A stretch of 64,000 bases of DNA from Eumeta japonica (lineage: Eukaryota > Arthropoda > Insecta > Lepidoptera > Psychidae). The stretch lies in assembly GCA_005406025.1 (NCBI GenBank), contig BGZK01001402.1:94976-158975 (forward strand). The letters are read 5' to 3'. Under the pieces are notes generated by a model, which saw only the letters and a list, made by a program, of their open reading frames with translations, was not told the origin of the DNA and searched no databases. Shown piece after piece: positions 11,225 to 21,235 of this stretch; the first letter of the stretch is position 1, and each line of letters starts with the position of its first letter. Both the position numbers and the translations under genes were made by a program.

Positions 11225-13050
11225 ATTGTGATTTACACGAGACTTCAAATACGTTCATTATTATGAAGCCGATTAAAAGTCAGTAATTAAAGACAAGAAC
11301 TTTTTTTTCAAATTCCGATCAATCACATATTGAATTAACGTCAATGCCGAGCCGAATGTGATTCTGCATAATCGCATTGCGTCTTTTATTTTTTATATTT
11401 ATACGCACGCCTATTTCCCATAAGGACAGGCAAAAACAGCGGGGGTCCGTATGATACAACAATCACATAATTCTCTTTTTTCAGTTTCGGTTCCTTAAGT
11501 TTTGGTCTATATTCAATACGCCCCCCTTTTGGAGTGTGAGAAATTTACTTGGGCGCTCTTTTTATTACACACATTTGTGTCGATTTCTGTAGTTAATTCT
11601 CTTATTTATCTTACTATATCCTAATGACATAATATTTTAAACATTCAAGAAGCTCGATAGATTTTGCAACTTTTTCACGATTTAGAAGTAAATAAAGTAT
11701 CTCGAATACTTCGGCTTATTATAAGTGCAGTTAAAATTAAACGTAAAGTTGAAATTAATTAGTTAAAGAGTAATTGAAATTTATTTAATAAGTCAGTTTG
11801 AAATCCTTTTGATATACGTAAAAGTTGACGTACAAGGAGTGACTCGTATCTTGCTTTAATAAACTATGTATATCTATAGAACGACTGCGTACGAGATATC
11901 TTAAATGCTCATAGCATATTGAAGTTTTACATAATAATTTGTCAAAATGTTGCAAACCCACCCTTGCCTGTTATTATTTTTGATAGTTTTTTTTTATAAA
12001 CAGTGTGAATATTTGCTATGTAAATACATGAAATTATAAGAAAGGTAGTTCTTCATTTGGGTTATGCAGCTAATGCACCAAGCAATCGTATTGAATATCG
12101 GTATAATGCTTTGTCAAGGTAAACTAACTGTTGATCATTTCTCTATAAGTATAAATCCTCTATTATAACACATTTATAGTTAAAATAATGTTACCTATTA
12201 TAGTTTACTTAACGAATACAATAATTACATTGATTCAATATGAACTTGTTACAGTAAAATTGTATATTGCAACAGATTATTTCAATGGACACGTAATTAT
12301 TTACTGAACTTATATGTTGAAGCAGGCAGAAATATTAAGCTTATGTAACTAGAGGTCACAAAAGATAAGTTTGGGAATCGTATTGTGTCTCGTATGGGAT
12401 TGTAATAATTTTTTTTTTCGTTATTCTTGACTAAAATAGTCTGGTGACATTGATGTTTATGTCATATTGATGCTACGATGTAAATGTATAATACTTCTTG
12501 TCAAACTATTTAATGCCTATGATATTGATAGCGAGAGTCTCTGTTAAGCATTTATATGTTAAGGTTATGAACTATCCGACACTAAGTTTGAATTAAGATT
12601 CCTAAACTATGTGAAGAAAAAGCGTTCCTTGGTCTTCTAATGTGCCTTTTAAAGTACCATTCAAGTTGTGGTCCATGAGACCCTGACAGGAAAAAGATTT
12701 GAGGTTAATTTTGCAAGTAAGCAATAATGCACGCAGTCACATAAATCGACACTTTTGAGATCTAAAACTGTAGCATATCTTTTCATTAATTCTTGTACGC
12801 TTTTTACATATAATGTATACGCACAAACATCTTCAATAAAGTTTTAGATTTCAACTATTTAACATAAGACGTCTCAAATACATTGACTTACCAAATGTGA
12901 AAATGTGATTAGTCAAAGAGTGATTGTTTCACTACTAAATTAATTTGTTAATAGTAAATCTGTGATCTTCCAAATTTTACTAGGAACTAAGTATTAAATG
13001 TAGTACGCAACTATTATATACTTCAAATTAATTATATCTATTAAAGAAGA
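11225..13050. other. AT-rich DNA, nothing recognised
   Basis: About 1.8 kb of AT-rich sequence with no protein motif, RNA gene or repeat boundary that I can support. Confidence 0.5.
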
Positions 13051-13054
13051 TAAT

Positions 13055-13290
13055 GAATGCCCGTGTACGTGTCGTTTGTTCGTCCTATGCTTCTATTCTA
13101 CATGTCTATAGTCACGATCACTTGTTGGAAAGCAGGGGGTGCGTTAGCTTATGCCGGGACTCCGACGAGCATTCGAGGGGCGGCAAGGGGTGCAAATCTC
13201 GCGTGTGAAAGGGCACGCGCGCCGCGCCCTAAGCCGATTGCAGCTCGATACTGACATATATCCGCGTGCGCGTTGTTTACTACACCTTGT
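13055..13290. promoter_or_regulatory. GC-rich island
   Basis: The core at 13135-13275 contains CGAGGGGCGGCAAGGGGTGC and GGGCACGCGCGCCGCGCCCT. A 65-codon plus-strand frame (13057-13254) starts with a hydrophobic stretch and then becomes Ala/Arg-rich because of the GC island. I find no family for it, so I treat the block as a candidate regulatory island or untranslated exon rather than a gene. Confidence 0.3.
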
Positions 13291-13639
13291 TATTGTGCTA
13301 TCTTGTATTGTAAACAATATTTAGTTACGTCTAATGATGTTTTGATCATGAACTAATATCGTACTCGATTGAAACTAGATATCACGTGATTCTGTCGGTT
13401 GGTGTTGTATAATCATAATAAATCATAAAGCTGTTATTGTAAAACACCGAATTGTATTAAAAAAAATATAATTCGTTTCGTTATAATAGTTTGTATGGTT
13501 TCGAAAATGATTTACTATTTCCACATTATAAATAGGTGTTCTTATCAAAAATCTATTTACGCTATGTAAAAAATAACGAGAAACCGTTCCCGAAAAAAGG
13601 GTCAATTTAGTTGCGAATTGATAAATCCTTTGATAATAC

Positions 13640-13740
13640 ACAATGGCATAGGAAACTTGATTAGCTGCGAGGCGGCCGGCGCGGCGCCCCGGGGACGGCC
13701 GCCCAATGGAAATCTTTGCGTTGACTTCATGCAAAAACGG
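13640..13740. promoter_or_regulatory. GC-rich island flanking CCAATGGAAATC
   Basis: GCGGCCGGCGCGGCGCCCCG followed by GGACGGCCGCCCAATGGAAA is set in AT-rich DNA. The 103-codon minus-strand frame across it (13423-13734) is low-complexity and not protein-like. The sharp edges and the CCAAT-type sequence make it a candidate regulatory element; this is inference. Confidence 0.3.
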
Positions 13741-14130
13741 GTTAAAGAGCGGGTTTTAAATATAAATATCATACGAAATGTTTCTTTTATTCGCTTTACG
13801 AAACGTTTCTTTGCTGAATAACGAAACGTCGATCAATCGTTATAACATTCATATGTGGTCGTTCAGTTCACTTTAACTCGTCACTTATGCGGCCGTTCAG
13901 TCGAAGTATCGGCTTAATACAATGATTCAATTATAGATAAGCGAATCGACCCCTAGCTATATTTGAAAGATAAGTTATTTGCGAATGTAATCGGTAGTCG
14001 CCATCTGTACACAAACGTACAACGTATTCGAAAGAGTATTTTATTAAAAAGAGAGTGTCCTTTTTAACACTGTTTTGGCTTAGTACAAGCATTAACGTAT
14101 ATTTTGGTCGTATATTTATTTTTTTCAGGG

Positions 14131-14179
14131 CATACTGCACATTTGATCTAGAGGTTTTCCAGATCAAATGTGCAGTATG
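14131..14179. repeat. Perfect 19-bp hairpin, 11-nt loop
   Basis: CATACTGCACATTTGATCT (14131-14149) is followed after 11 bases by its exact reverse complement (14161-14179). The arms have no mismatches, unlike typical animal microRNA precursors, which have bulges and a longer stem. A recent template-switch inversion or a short inverted duplication explains it better. Confidence 0.85.
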
Positions 14180-14221
14180 ACTTAAAAAAAAAAGTGAGTG
14201 TGCCTTAGTGTACACACGTAA

Positions 14222-15159
14222 GAAGTGAAACTTCTTTATGACATCATTTTTCGAAAAATTATTTACTATTTACAACTTCACAGAAATTGGTTGAATAAAG
14301 CTGAATTAGATAAAGTTTATGCAAAAGGCTTTTATTATCATAGACATGGATACAAAAATAATACAATTATTTCACTTTTCTGCTACTAAGATTATAGCAT
14401 TTCATTAATTATAATAGAATTATTACTGTTATTGTTATGGTTATTATATTTTTTTGTAATTAATGGCTTAACTCACTGATATTTACAATCAAAAACTAAG
14501 GTTAACCTGAAATAACCTTAAAAAAAATAAATACCGTAATTACACCCAAATGTTGAATGTATTAGAAAAAAAGGTTTAATTACTTACTTCTGTTAGAAAT
14601 CCACTGGAGTTAGAATAAATATCTTTTATTCTTTTTGCCAATAACTTTATAAAATTTTTTTCGCTAATCACTTGATTGAAATATTGTTTTTCACGTCACT
14701 ACTGTGTTTCAGAAATAGAAATATTCAGAGTTTCATGTAGGAGACTTGGTAATGGTATATGTACCTAGAAGGGTGATAGGTAAAACTTTTCAATTAATGC
14801 GATGTTATAAAGGGCGATATAGAATTGTAGGAAAATTATCGTACGCTACATATAAAATCGAGTCACTAAATGAAAGAATGTGAGATATAGTTCATGTATG
14901 TCGGTTGCAAAGGTTTCAACTTAGATAATAGGAAAATGTAATATATACAAACTGTAAATAGATCTATGGTGTTGACAGAAAGTATATGTGACAGGTGGCC
15001 TTAGTAACAATTATGTTTATGCCACGATGACATTAATAACATTGAATAAATATGGCGCGTAACGGAAAAATGTTACCCAGAAATAAAGATGGCGCGTAAC
15101 AGAAAAAAGTTACATTGCTATAAAATTTCTCCCATACGCCGATAAAGAAGTTTCACTTC
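14222..15159. mobile_element. TIR-bounded element containing a gypsy fragment
   Basis: GAAGTGAAACTTCTTTAT (14222-14239) and its exact reverse complement (15142-15159) bound about 940 bp. Each 18-bp terminus also contains a near-palindromic core. Just inside the right end are two direct copies of ATGGCGCGTAAC with a following GTTAC (15053-15115). The interior holds AT-rich sequence and, at 14735-14926, the tail of a Ty3/gypsy integrase. Either a DNA element captured retrotransposon sequence, or the gypsy piece inserted into a MITE that was later trimmed. No TIR superfamily is assigned. Confidence 0.55.
14735..14926 (+). pseudogene. Ty3/gypsy integrase C-terminal fragment
   Basis: The plus strand translates to an integrase C-terminal, SH3-like segment: HVGDLVMVYVPRRVIG, then KTFQLMRCYKGRYRI, then SYATYKIESLNERM, one TGA stop, and DIVHVCRLQRFQL. 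It is closely related to the longer gypsy remnant at 58679-58993 on the minus strand, sharing LMRCY, ATYKIESLNERM and IVHV.RL. In an intact element this domain helps direct integration. Here nothing upstream in pol survives. It lies inside a TIR-bounded element, so it was moved or trimmed after insertion. Confidence 0.8.
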
Positions 15160-15184
15160 AAAAAAATACTACGTCCGTATTCGT

Positions 15185-15505
15185 AAGATAATCGTGGGGA
15201 CCGAGCCGTCGCGGCGGAGTCCGTTTCCGGTTAAGGAGCTCCGCATAGAGGCTGTGCTTCACCCCTGATCCGGCGCGCCGCTCCGCGCCGCCGGTCGCTC
15301 ACAATGGCCGTCAATTTGACACTCGCTTCAGTGGGAAAACTAAAATCGTCCAAATTAGAGCTCTCACGTGGCCCCGGGGGCGGCCGCCGGAACTGGATAT
15401 TTAAATTTCCATTAGAGAGCGTCCGCGCCCCCCCGCGCCGCCCGCGCCGCCCTAATGGGCGCGATTGTTGCCGGCCGATGGCGATGGCTTACGATCTTCG
15501 TTTTC
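15185..15505. promoter_or_regulatory. Large GC-rich island, candidate conserved element
   Basis: This is one of the strongest islands in the window, with GATCCGGCGCGCCGCTCCGC, GGCCCCGGGGGCGGCCGCCG and CGCCCCCCCGCGCCGCCCGC. It mixes GC-rich cores with ordered AT-rich words such as GGATATTTAAATTTCCATTA, a texture typical of conserved developmental enhancers or hox-like intergenic DNA in Lepidoptera. A 68-codon plus-strand frame from 15304 exists, but its second half is Pro/Arg translation of GC repeats. I favour a noncoding element, with low certainty. Confidence 0.35.
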
Positions 15506-15606
15506 TATGAAGTCATTAAAAGGCATTTGCGTTCTCCCGTACCTATTGAAAATTTGTGTCCATTTTCTTTATTAAGTCCGACGTTAGTTGTGATATGAAA
15601 AGCATT

Positions 15607-16673
15607 TTAAAAGTAGAGAGTTACGAGGGCTGCTACTTGTGTGTCCGGAATATCAAAAAGACACAAACATCTATCATTTAATATGATTATATTACTTTTC
15701 AAATTATTTATCATGATGGTCTCGTGCACTTTTGCATATGCTGAAACTATTTTTATAGCTTTTTTCCGTTCTGATTTAGGTATCTCCAAAATGTGCATTT
15801 TGAACGCATCAACGGCCTCTTCGTGGTTCGAAAAAAGTTGACCACGTAATTTATTCTTCACGCTTAAGAATAAATAGAAATCGTTGGGTGCCAAAGCGAT
15901 GCTGTACAGTGGATGACCCGTCAATTCGATCTTTTGACCTTCCATAAACCGAGTTGTTTCGGCCGACGTGTGACAGCTAGCATTGTCATGATGAACAATG
16001 ATTCTGCGCTGTCGGTTGTTCCATCTTATTTCTTCGAAAACTATTGATAAAGAAATGGTCATGTACCACTTCAAATTCGATTTTACGATTCTATAGTGCA
16101 CTGTCATCATATATCAATTTATACCGAAAATCCGGCAATCATTTGCTTCAAAGTGCGTTGGCATGAATCACTTTTGTTGGGTTTGGTTCACCTTGGAACA
16201 GCCATACCATTGAATGTTGTTTAGTTTCGGAGTCATACGCAAAGATCCAAAGATTCATTATCGGTGTAGATATTATAAGTAGCGTTATACGCACCATGAT
16301 TTTATTTATTTATAATTTTTTGCTCCAACCGACACGAGCCTATTTTTGATCAATGCTTAAGTTGTGCGGAATCGAAAACGAACAAATTTATTACAGCCAA
16401 ATTTTCGTATAATATCTTATGTATGCTCGTCATACTTATGCCCAGGAACACATATCTTGGGATATGTAACATGACGATCTTGTTATTAGTTCCCGCAAAG
16501 CATCGATATTTTGTGGTACAACAACTGATTTAGGGTGACCTTCTTTAAATTCGTCCGTGATTATAGACCGCCCACGATTAAACTCATTAAACTAGTGATA
16601 CAGTGATTTCCGATGGTTATTCCCAAAAATCGAAAAAAATCATTGCACGAAAATTTTCACGAGTTAAATCCAT
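15607..16673 (-). pseudogene. mariner transposase pseudogene
   Basis: The start codon lies at 16673-16671 and reads MDLTRENFRAMIFFDF, the usual mariner N-terminus. The helix-turn-helix region follows (FNEFNRGRSIITDEFKEG, SVVVPQNIDALREL, LGISMTSIHKIL), interrupted by stops and frame changes. The first catalytic Asp region (16230-16265) carries a one-base insertion. The C-terminal 167 codons (15607-16110) stay open and hold HHDNASCHTS and HPLYSIALAPNDFYLF, so the second and third Asp are present with 34 residues between them, the D,D34D signature. The usual SPDLAP is SIALAP. The normal stop is lost and the frame runs out through the left TIR. The full gene cannot make an active transposase. Confidence 0.92.
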
Positions 16674-16849
16674 GATGATAAAGACAAGCAATTTTTAAAA
16701 CGACGCCACAATAGTAAAAAAATTGACACATAAATGAAACAAACTGTATTCTACAGCCAAAGATGTAATTACTGTAATTAAATGTTGTGATTATTTTTAA
16801 TTGTTGTTCTGTATGTCGCCAGTTCCGGATATATAAATAGTAGCATTCA
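15624..16849 (-). mobile_element. mariner transposon, decayed but with both ends
   Basis: The left TIR starts CGAGGGCTGCTACTTGTGTG (15624) and the diverged right TIR ends near 16849 (CCGGATATATAAATAGTAGC). Both are flanked by TA (15622-15623 and 16850-16851), the target duplication of Tc1/mariner elements. The 1226-bp length fits a near-complete mariner (about 1.3 kb). It encodes a broken transposase on the minus strand. The protein motifs place it near the cecropia/mori group known from moths; the subfamily is tentative. Confidence 0.9.
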
Positions 16850-16859
16850 TATGAGTTTT

Positions 16860-17190
16860 CATTGGTGGAACCTTTTGAACCGTATCTTTCGAAAATACGA
16901 GATGCCATGAAGGCGAAAGTGTGAAAGGGTGTACATTTTAAATGCGAAAAACAAATTATGTCACGAATTTTGTAAACATATACGGTCATTATTGTAGAGA
17001 ATTAATTTAAAAAATAAAATTGTTCACAATGCGTCATAATCATGAATTGTGGATGTTATAAAATGAACAAAGTATGAAAACACTGTTTTAATATTAAGAT
17101 AAACTTTTTTTTTAATTCCAAAGAGTGTCTTTCTGAGCAATGCCTGTCCAGCTTTGCGCAGGGGCACATGAGCACGTGAACGAACATATA
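16860..17190. other. AT-rich sequence, nothing recognised
   Basis: I see no domain or repeat boundary outside the mariner right end. Confidence 0.45.
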
Positions 17191-17194
17191 TACA

Positions 17195-17430
17195 TATGGG
17201 CAAGCTCCATTGCGGTCACAAGGTTCGACACATGTCACGACTAGTTATCCGGAGGGGCAAAAAATGGACTAAAGAAGTTCGCTTTGGTACTCTAAATGTT
17301 AGTGGAGGGATGGATCATAAAAGTGATGACGTCGTGAATGAGACTAAAAGGAAAGGCAGTGTTTGGGCAAGTGATAGTACTTATTGCAGCAGTTTTTTTT
17401 TGAGAAATTCTAAGAAATATAATTTCTAAT
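17195..17430 (+). pseudogene. RTE-like LINE endonuclease fragment with internal deletion
   Basis: The plus strand encodes KKWTKEVRFGTLNVSGGMD, then HKSDDVVNETKRKGS. The first block is the start of the apurinic/apyrimidinic endonuclease domain of lepidopteran RTE-like LINEs; VNETKRKGS is the catalytic-Glu motif. In the related copy at 39150-39300 about 17 residues (CELIKGRRLDILC and neighbours) separate the two blocks; here they are joined in frame, so a short deletion removed that segment. After the motif the match ends. It is a non-functional remnant. Confidence 0.75.
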
Positions 17431-17439
17431 AGTATTAAC

Positions 17440-17995
17440 TTATAATCCGTAACGTATTATTCGTAACTTATAATCCATAGCAGACATTGGACCGTACAAT
17501 GTTTTGTTATTTTCAAAGGTTTTGTATAGCCTGCCACTTTGTCTACTTTTCAGCACTTATTAAACTTAGAAATTGGGTTGAATGAGTTGATATAATGGAA
17601 ACGATGTGAAGTTTTGCATATGTACTGATAATTAATTTTGACGACAAGAATATTTCATAGTACTAAGAATTGTAAAGATTTAGTTTTATGATTAAGCTAT
17701 GACGACGGCATGATGTAACTATAGGTGTGGTGAGCGGGAGTCCGGTGCATCAACTGGCTCAGAACAGAGGAGAGACATCGGTGTGAGAGGGATGTCTTTT
17801 TCTCCGTTCGTTGTTTTGTGTCTGAGCTGTCATTGATTATCATGGTATACATTTAATTATCTACTATACAAATTATGCATCGAAAAAATTTAATTTGACG
17901 AATAAATATAGTCCTTCGAGTTCTATGTACCTGTAGCGTTACGACTAAAATTTGGTACTTCAATATGAGTATGCTAATTAGAACTGCCGGCAAAC
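17440..17995. other. AT-rich DNA with one complex patch
   Basis: No gene is recognised. A higher-complexity patch at 17700-17835 has a short open frame on the plus strand (VVSGSPVHQLAQNRGETSV) but no domain and no clear splice acceptor. Confidence 0.4.
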
Positions 17996-18012
17996 TAATT
18001 CATTCCACTTAG

Positions 18013-18132
18013 AGGTCATGGACCTTCTGAAAAGACGGCTCGGGTGGATGTGTATGATGACTTCCGTAGCGGCCTAGAGGAAATCGTCACAGAGATACAC
18101 GACGTCGCCGACGTGGCCGACTGCTTTATGAG
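18013..18132 (+). CDS. Candidate internal coding exon of an unrecognised host gene
   Basis: A 120-nt open segment is bounded by a plausible acceptor (ATTCCACTTAG ending at 18012) and a donor (ATGAG|GTGATA, GT at 18133). In the frame starting at 18014 it reads GHGPSEKTARVDVYDDFR, then SGLEEIVTEIHDVADVAD, then CFM. This is an acidic, helical-looking sequence with many C/G-ending codons, unlike the AT-rich DNA on both sides. An in-frame stop lies just upstream (17996-17998), and another just after the donor, so it only works as a spliced exon. Length 120 keeps the frame. I recognise no family and see no neighbouring exon. It could still be a conserved noncoding block or old transposon sequence. 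Confidence 0.45.
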
Positions 18133-18139
18133 GTGATAC

Positions 18140-18470
18140 CTCAGGATTGTCGAGGCACTGGTTAACTGTTTCAATCAAAACTCGGCGCCTTACGATAACA
18201 CTTGATTTATAAGCGGAATAGTCTAGATCATTTTATCGGAAGTTGCGCGCGCTTTGTTTAATCACGAGTGCCGTTACGCAAGCACGGTATCTTACGTCAA
18301 CGGCCCATATTCCTAGTTCGCTTCGTGTTATATTCTTGTTACCGTTTCATCCTGGATGTAGTGAGAGAGTGAGTGTGTTTCTCTATGCTTTTATATATTT
18401 TGCTATCAGAATGCTCGATCGTGCAGTGAACAGTGTTATAAAAAAAAAACACGATAATAAAGCGAATAAT
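18140..18470. other. Moderately GC-rich flank of the candidate exon
   Basis: Sequence from 18150 to 18380 stays more complex than average (CTCGGCGCCTTACGATAACA, GTTGCGCGCGCTTTGTTTAA). A 77-codon plus-strand frame (18243-18476) has no recognisable domain. It may be conserved intronic sequence next to the exon at 18013-18132. Confidence 0.3.
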
Positions 18471-18479
18471 TATTGACAG

Positions 18480-19470
18480 CCCAACTAGCACAAAGCTCTT
18501 GCAGTCAAGCTACATGACCTATGAAATTGTAGCTATTAGCTTAGTTTAATAGCTAATAAAGTAGCAGACAGAAACGTCAACTATAACGCTAAAGACATAC
18601 CAATCAAGCAGCATATAAGATTTTTACAAGCTGTTTAATAGTTATTTTATTGTACTTAAGTAGAAAAAGTCGTAAAGAAAAAAACCCACATAAAGTCGGG
18701 CACGTAAATTTCTTACGGAATTGGATAAACAAAGTGATTGTTTTTTAAATAATTAATTCAATTATTATATCTGTCACCCACACTTCTGTGCAGAATGTGT
18801 TGTAAGAACCAGTTCTAGACAGTACGTTGTATTTGAACAGCTATTGAAATTGTACAATTTTGTCGCAGATATCTGCCATGAGATAAGTGGTGACAAGCAA
18901 CGAACAATATAATTTACTGTGAACGGTACAAACTGTTTTTAATTAAAATTAATGTACTTTCATTTCAATTATTATATTTTTTAAATTTACCTGATTTTGA
19001 TAGATTTTTGTTACGATTAAACTTGGTTCCGGGTGATGTATAAATTAAGTATAAACTGCTGAGGATTTTAACAGTTATCGCAAGATAAATTAAAAAAGTC
19101 CAATAATGCTGATTCGACTTCAGATTTTCATAGCAATGCGAGTATTTGAAAGCTTTTAATAGTTTTGATAACCTTAGGTAAAACTGCCAAGTTTACATTT
19201 GTTATTATTTTATGTGTAACCATTGAGTATTTAGAACATTCAGTGCAACAAAATCTGTGATACGAAAAGTAAAAAATGTACATTAACATGACAGCTCGAT
19301 ATCTGTCATGTTTGTAACTTCACAGTAACTCTTTACTGAATAGTTATCATTTAAAATGTATAAAAGCTGCATATTAAGGTTTAGTGATATGCAAAGAAAA
19401 ATTTTAAACTCTGCTCTATATTTGAATATACGCGCTATACACGAGACGCATCCAAAAACAATGAGATCTT
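18480..19470. other. AT-rich DNA, nothing recognised
   Basis: I see no gene, RNA or repeat boundary that I can support. Confidence 0.5.
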
Positions 19471-19472
19471 AT

Positions 19473-19580
19473 GAACCGGTTAACGGATGTTAGTGAACCA
19501 AGACAGGTAAGCTATGAACGTAACGTGTGGAAATCTGTAGTTTCTACCTATCCTTCTGGGAAATAGATGTGAGTTTATAA
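19473..19580 (+). pseudogene. RTE-like LINE, extreme C-terminal fragment
   Basis: The plus strand reads LMNRLTDVSEPRQVSYERN, then VWKSVVSTYPSGK and a stop. This parallels the fragment at 7204-7310 (LMNVSE.., KSVVSAYLSG) and the end of the LINE at 41540-41645. It is the typical 5'-truncated remnant of this family: only the last 35 codons of the reverse transcriptase ORF survive. Confidence 0.65.
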
Positions 19581-19584
19581 TTTG

Positions 19585-20555
19585 AATAATAATAATACAA
19601 TTCACATACTGTGCGTCTTGTATTGCGTGCTTGTAGAAAATCACATACGCTGTCGAACTATCGACTCGCCGACACCAGGTAAACAACAAAATCTTTAAAA
19701 GGCATTTGCTAAAAAGCGGGTCTTTGTTACGATATCGCATTAAATAATGTGTGATTTTTCATTTGTATGTTGCAAATAGGTTTGCACGTATCACGCACGT
19801 ATATTTTTTTATCTAAATAATACATCTAGATATATGGGAAACGTGTTTTAACAATACCTTTGAAAATCCTTATAATTTTCTAATACACTGTATTAAACGT
19901 TCCTAGTTTGATTGAGCATATACTTGTGTTAAATACTTAAAAGAACGACCTCCAGTATAAAATAACTTTAACTTGTCGATGATACAATTTCAAAAACGTT
20001 TTTCTTAAATTTATAATTTAACCTTAAAAGTGACATTAATATTTAAAATTCATTTATTTACGTTACACAGAGATATGTATTCGAAATGTCAACTTAATCG
20101 GTCTAGTCGATTAGAGCAGATTGGCTATGGCAGACGCACAGACAGATGTACAAGTAATCTTATAAGTGTTCCCTTTTTACAGATGGGGATACGGAACTGT
20201 TAAGATTAAAAAAACACTGTTGTGAATAGGTGGATGCTGTGCTAAAAAGCAAAAAATATATATATCGAACATGTTTCCTTTGTTTGCACCGAAAAAACCT
20301 AAGTGTAAATCACCAAGATAGATCAGATACGAAAGGGGAAATTTAATATCTCGGTTAATAAAGTTTATTTCAATATTAGGGACAGCTCCCGGGAGCCAGC
20401 GCTCATTCAGGCGAATGAACTGCCAGTCCGAAAGATAACTATTTATTAGAAAGACAATAATAAAATATTAAATATACAATAAAATAGTATTTCTGTCGTG
20501 GTGGTCACGGTCTGTAACGTTTTTGCTGGATTGCAGAATGCTCCTTAACTTAGCA
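19585..20555. other. AT-rich DNA, nothing recognised
   Basis: No gene is recognised. The 86-codon minus-strand frame at 19480-19740 overlaps the LINE tail in antisense and is not protein-like. Confidence 0.45.
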
Positions 20556-20559
20556 GTTC

Positions 20560-20840
20560 GTCAAATAAAATCAAATCACCTACCCATGGATATGATATTA
20601 ATCAAATTAACCAAATAAATCGACCATTATACCTAAACAGTCAAATAAAGCGATATCTCACCTAATGAATTGTAAATGAATCTATAATCAATTGTATACC
20701 TAATCTAATTAAATCATCGATACTTCACCTAATCATTTAAATCAAAATACACAAACACCACACCTCATTCAATTTATGAGGTCAGTCATAATCATATTCA
20801 ATAATACAACTCATGATATTAACCACAAATTGTCCCTATC
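20560..20840. repeat. G-poor degenerate array of ACCTA(A) words
   Basis: The plus strand is nearly devoid of G and repeats (C/T)ACCTA(A/C) at about 20577, 20630, 20659, 20696, 20727 and 20760, spaced roughly 30-50 bp apart, separated by AATCAAAT-like words. Neighbouring copies of CAGT(..)CAAATAAA suggest an older, longer repeat unit. It looks like a decayed minisatellite with strong strand asymmetry. It has no coding potential. Confidence 0.4.
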
Positions 20841-21235
20841 TCAAGATGTGATAACAATACGTGTAGTATAATTTATATAAATTAATAATAAAACCTCAAA
20901 TTTAAACCTTCGGAGAGCCAAATTAAGGCTAATTTCTTATCGCGTAAGACGTGCTGTGTATGTTCTCTTTATATTTTTATGCGGATGGTTAAGCGTACCT
21001 TTAAATAATGATACATGTCATGATAATTTATGTAAACGGAACCTCGTTTTTCTCTCAATAATTTTTTTTATTTACTTTGTTTTTATATACCTATAGAAAA
21101 ACGCGTTAGTAGAATTAAAGACGTCCGAAACAAAGACTGTTTTTTTTCTTTATTATTATTTTCAACGGCACAAGCTCGTCAAAAGGATTGAATTATACTG
21201 CGTTTCTATGAACTCTAAATATATTGTTGTATTTT

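Noticed and set aside
13423..13734. 103-codon minus-strand frame
   Set aside because: Tyr/Asn/Ile-rich outside the GC island; no motif.
14131..14179. Hairpin considered as a microRNA precursor
   Set aside because: The stem is only 19 bp with perfect pairing and an 11-nt loop; animal precursors have longer, imperfect stems.
16657..16989. 110-codon minus-strand frame near the mariner
   Set aside because: It overlaps the mariner 5' end in another frame and extends beyond its right TIR; not the transposase frame.
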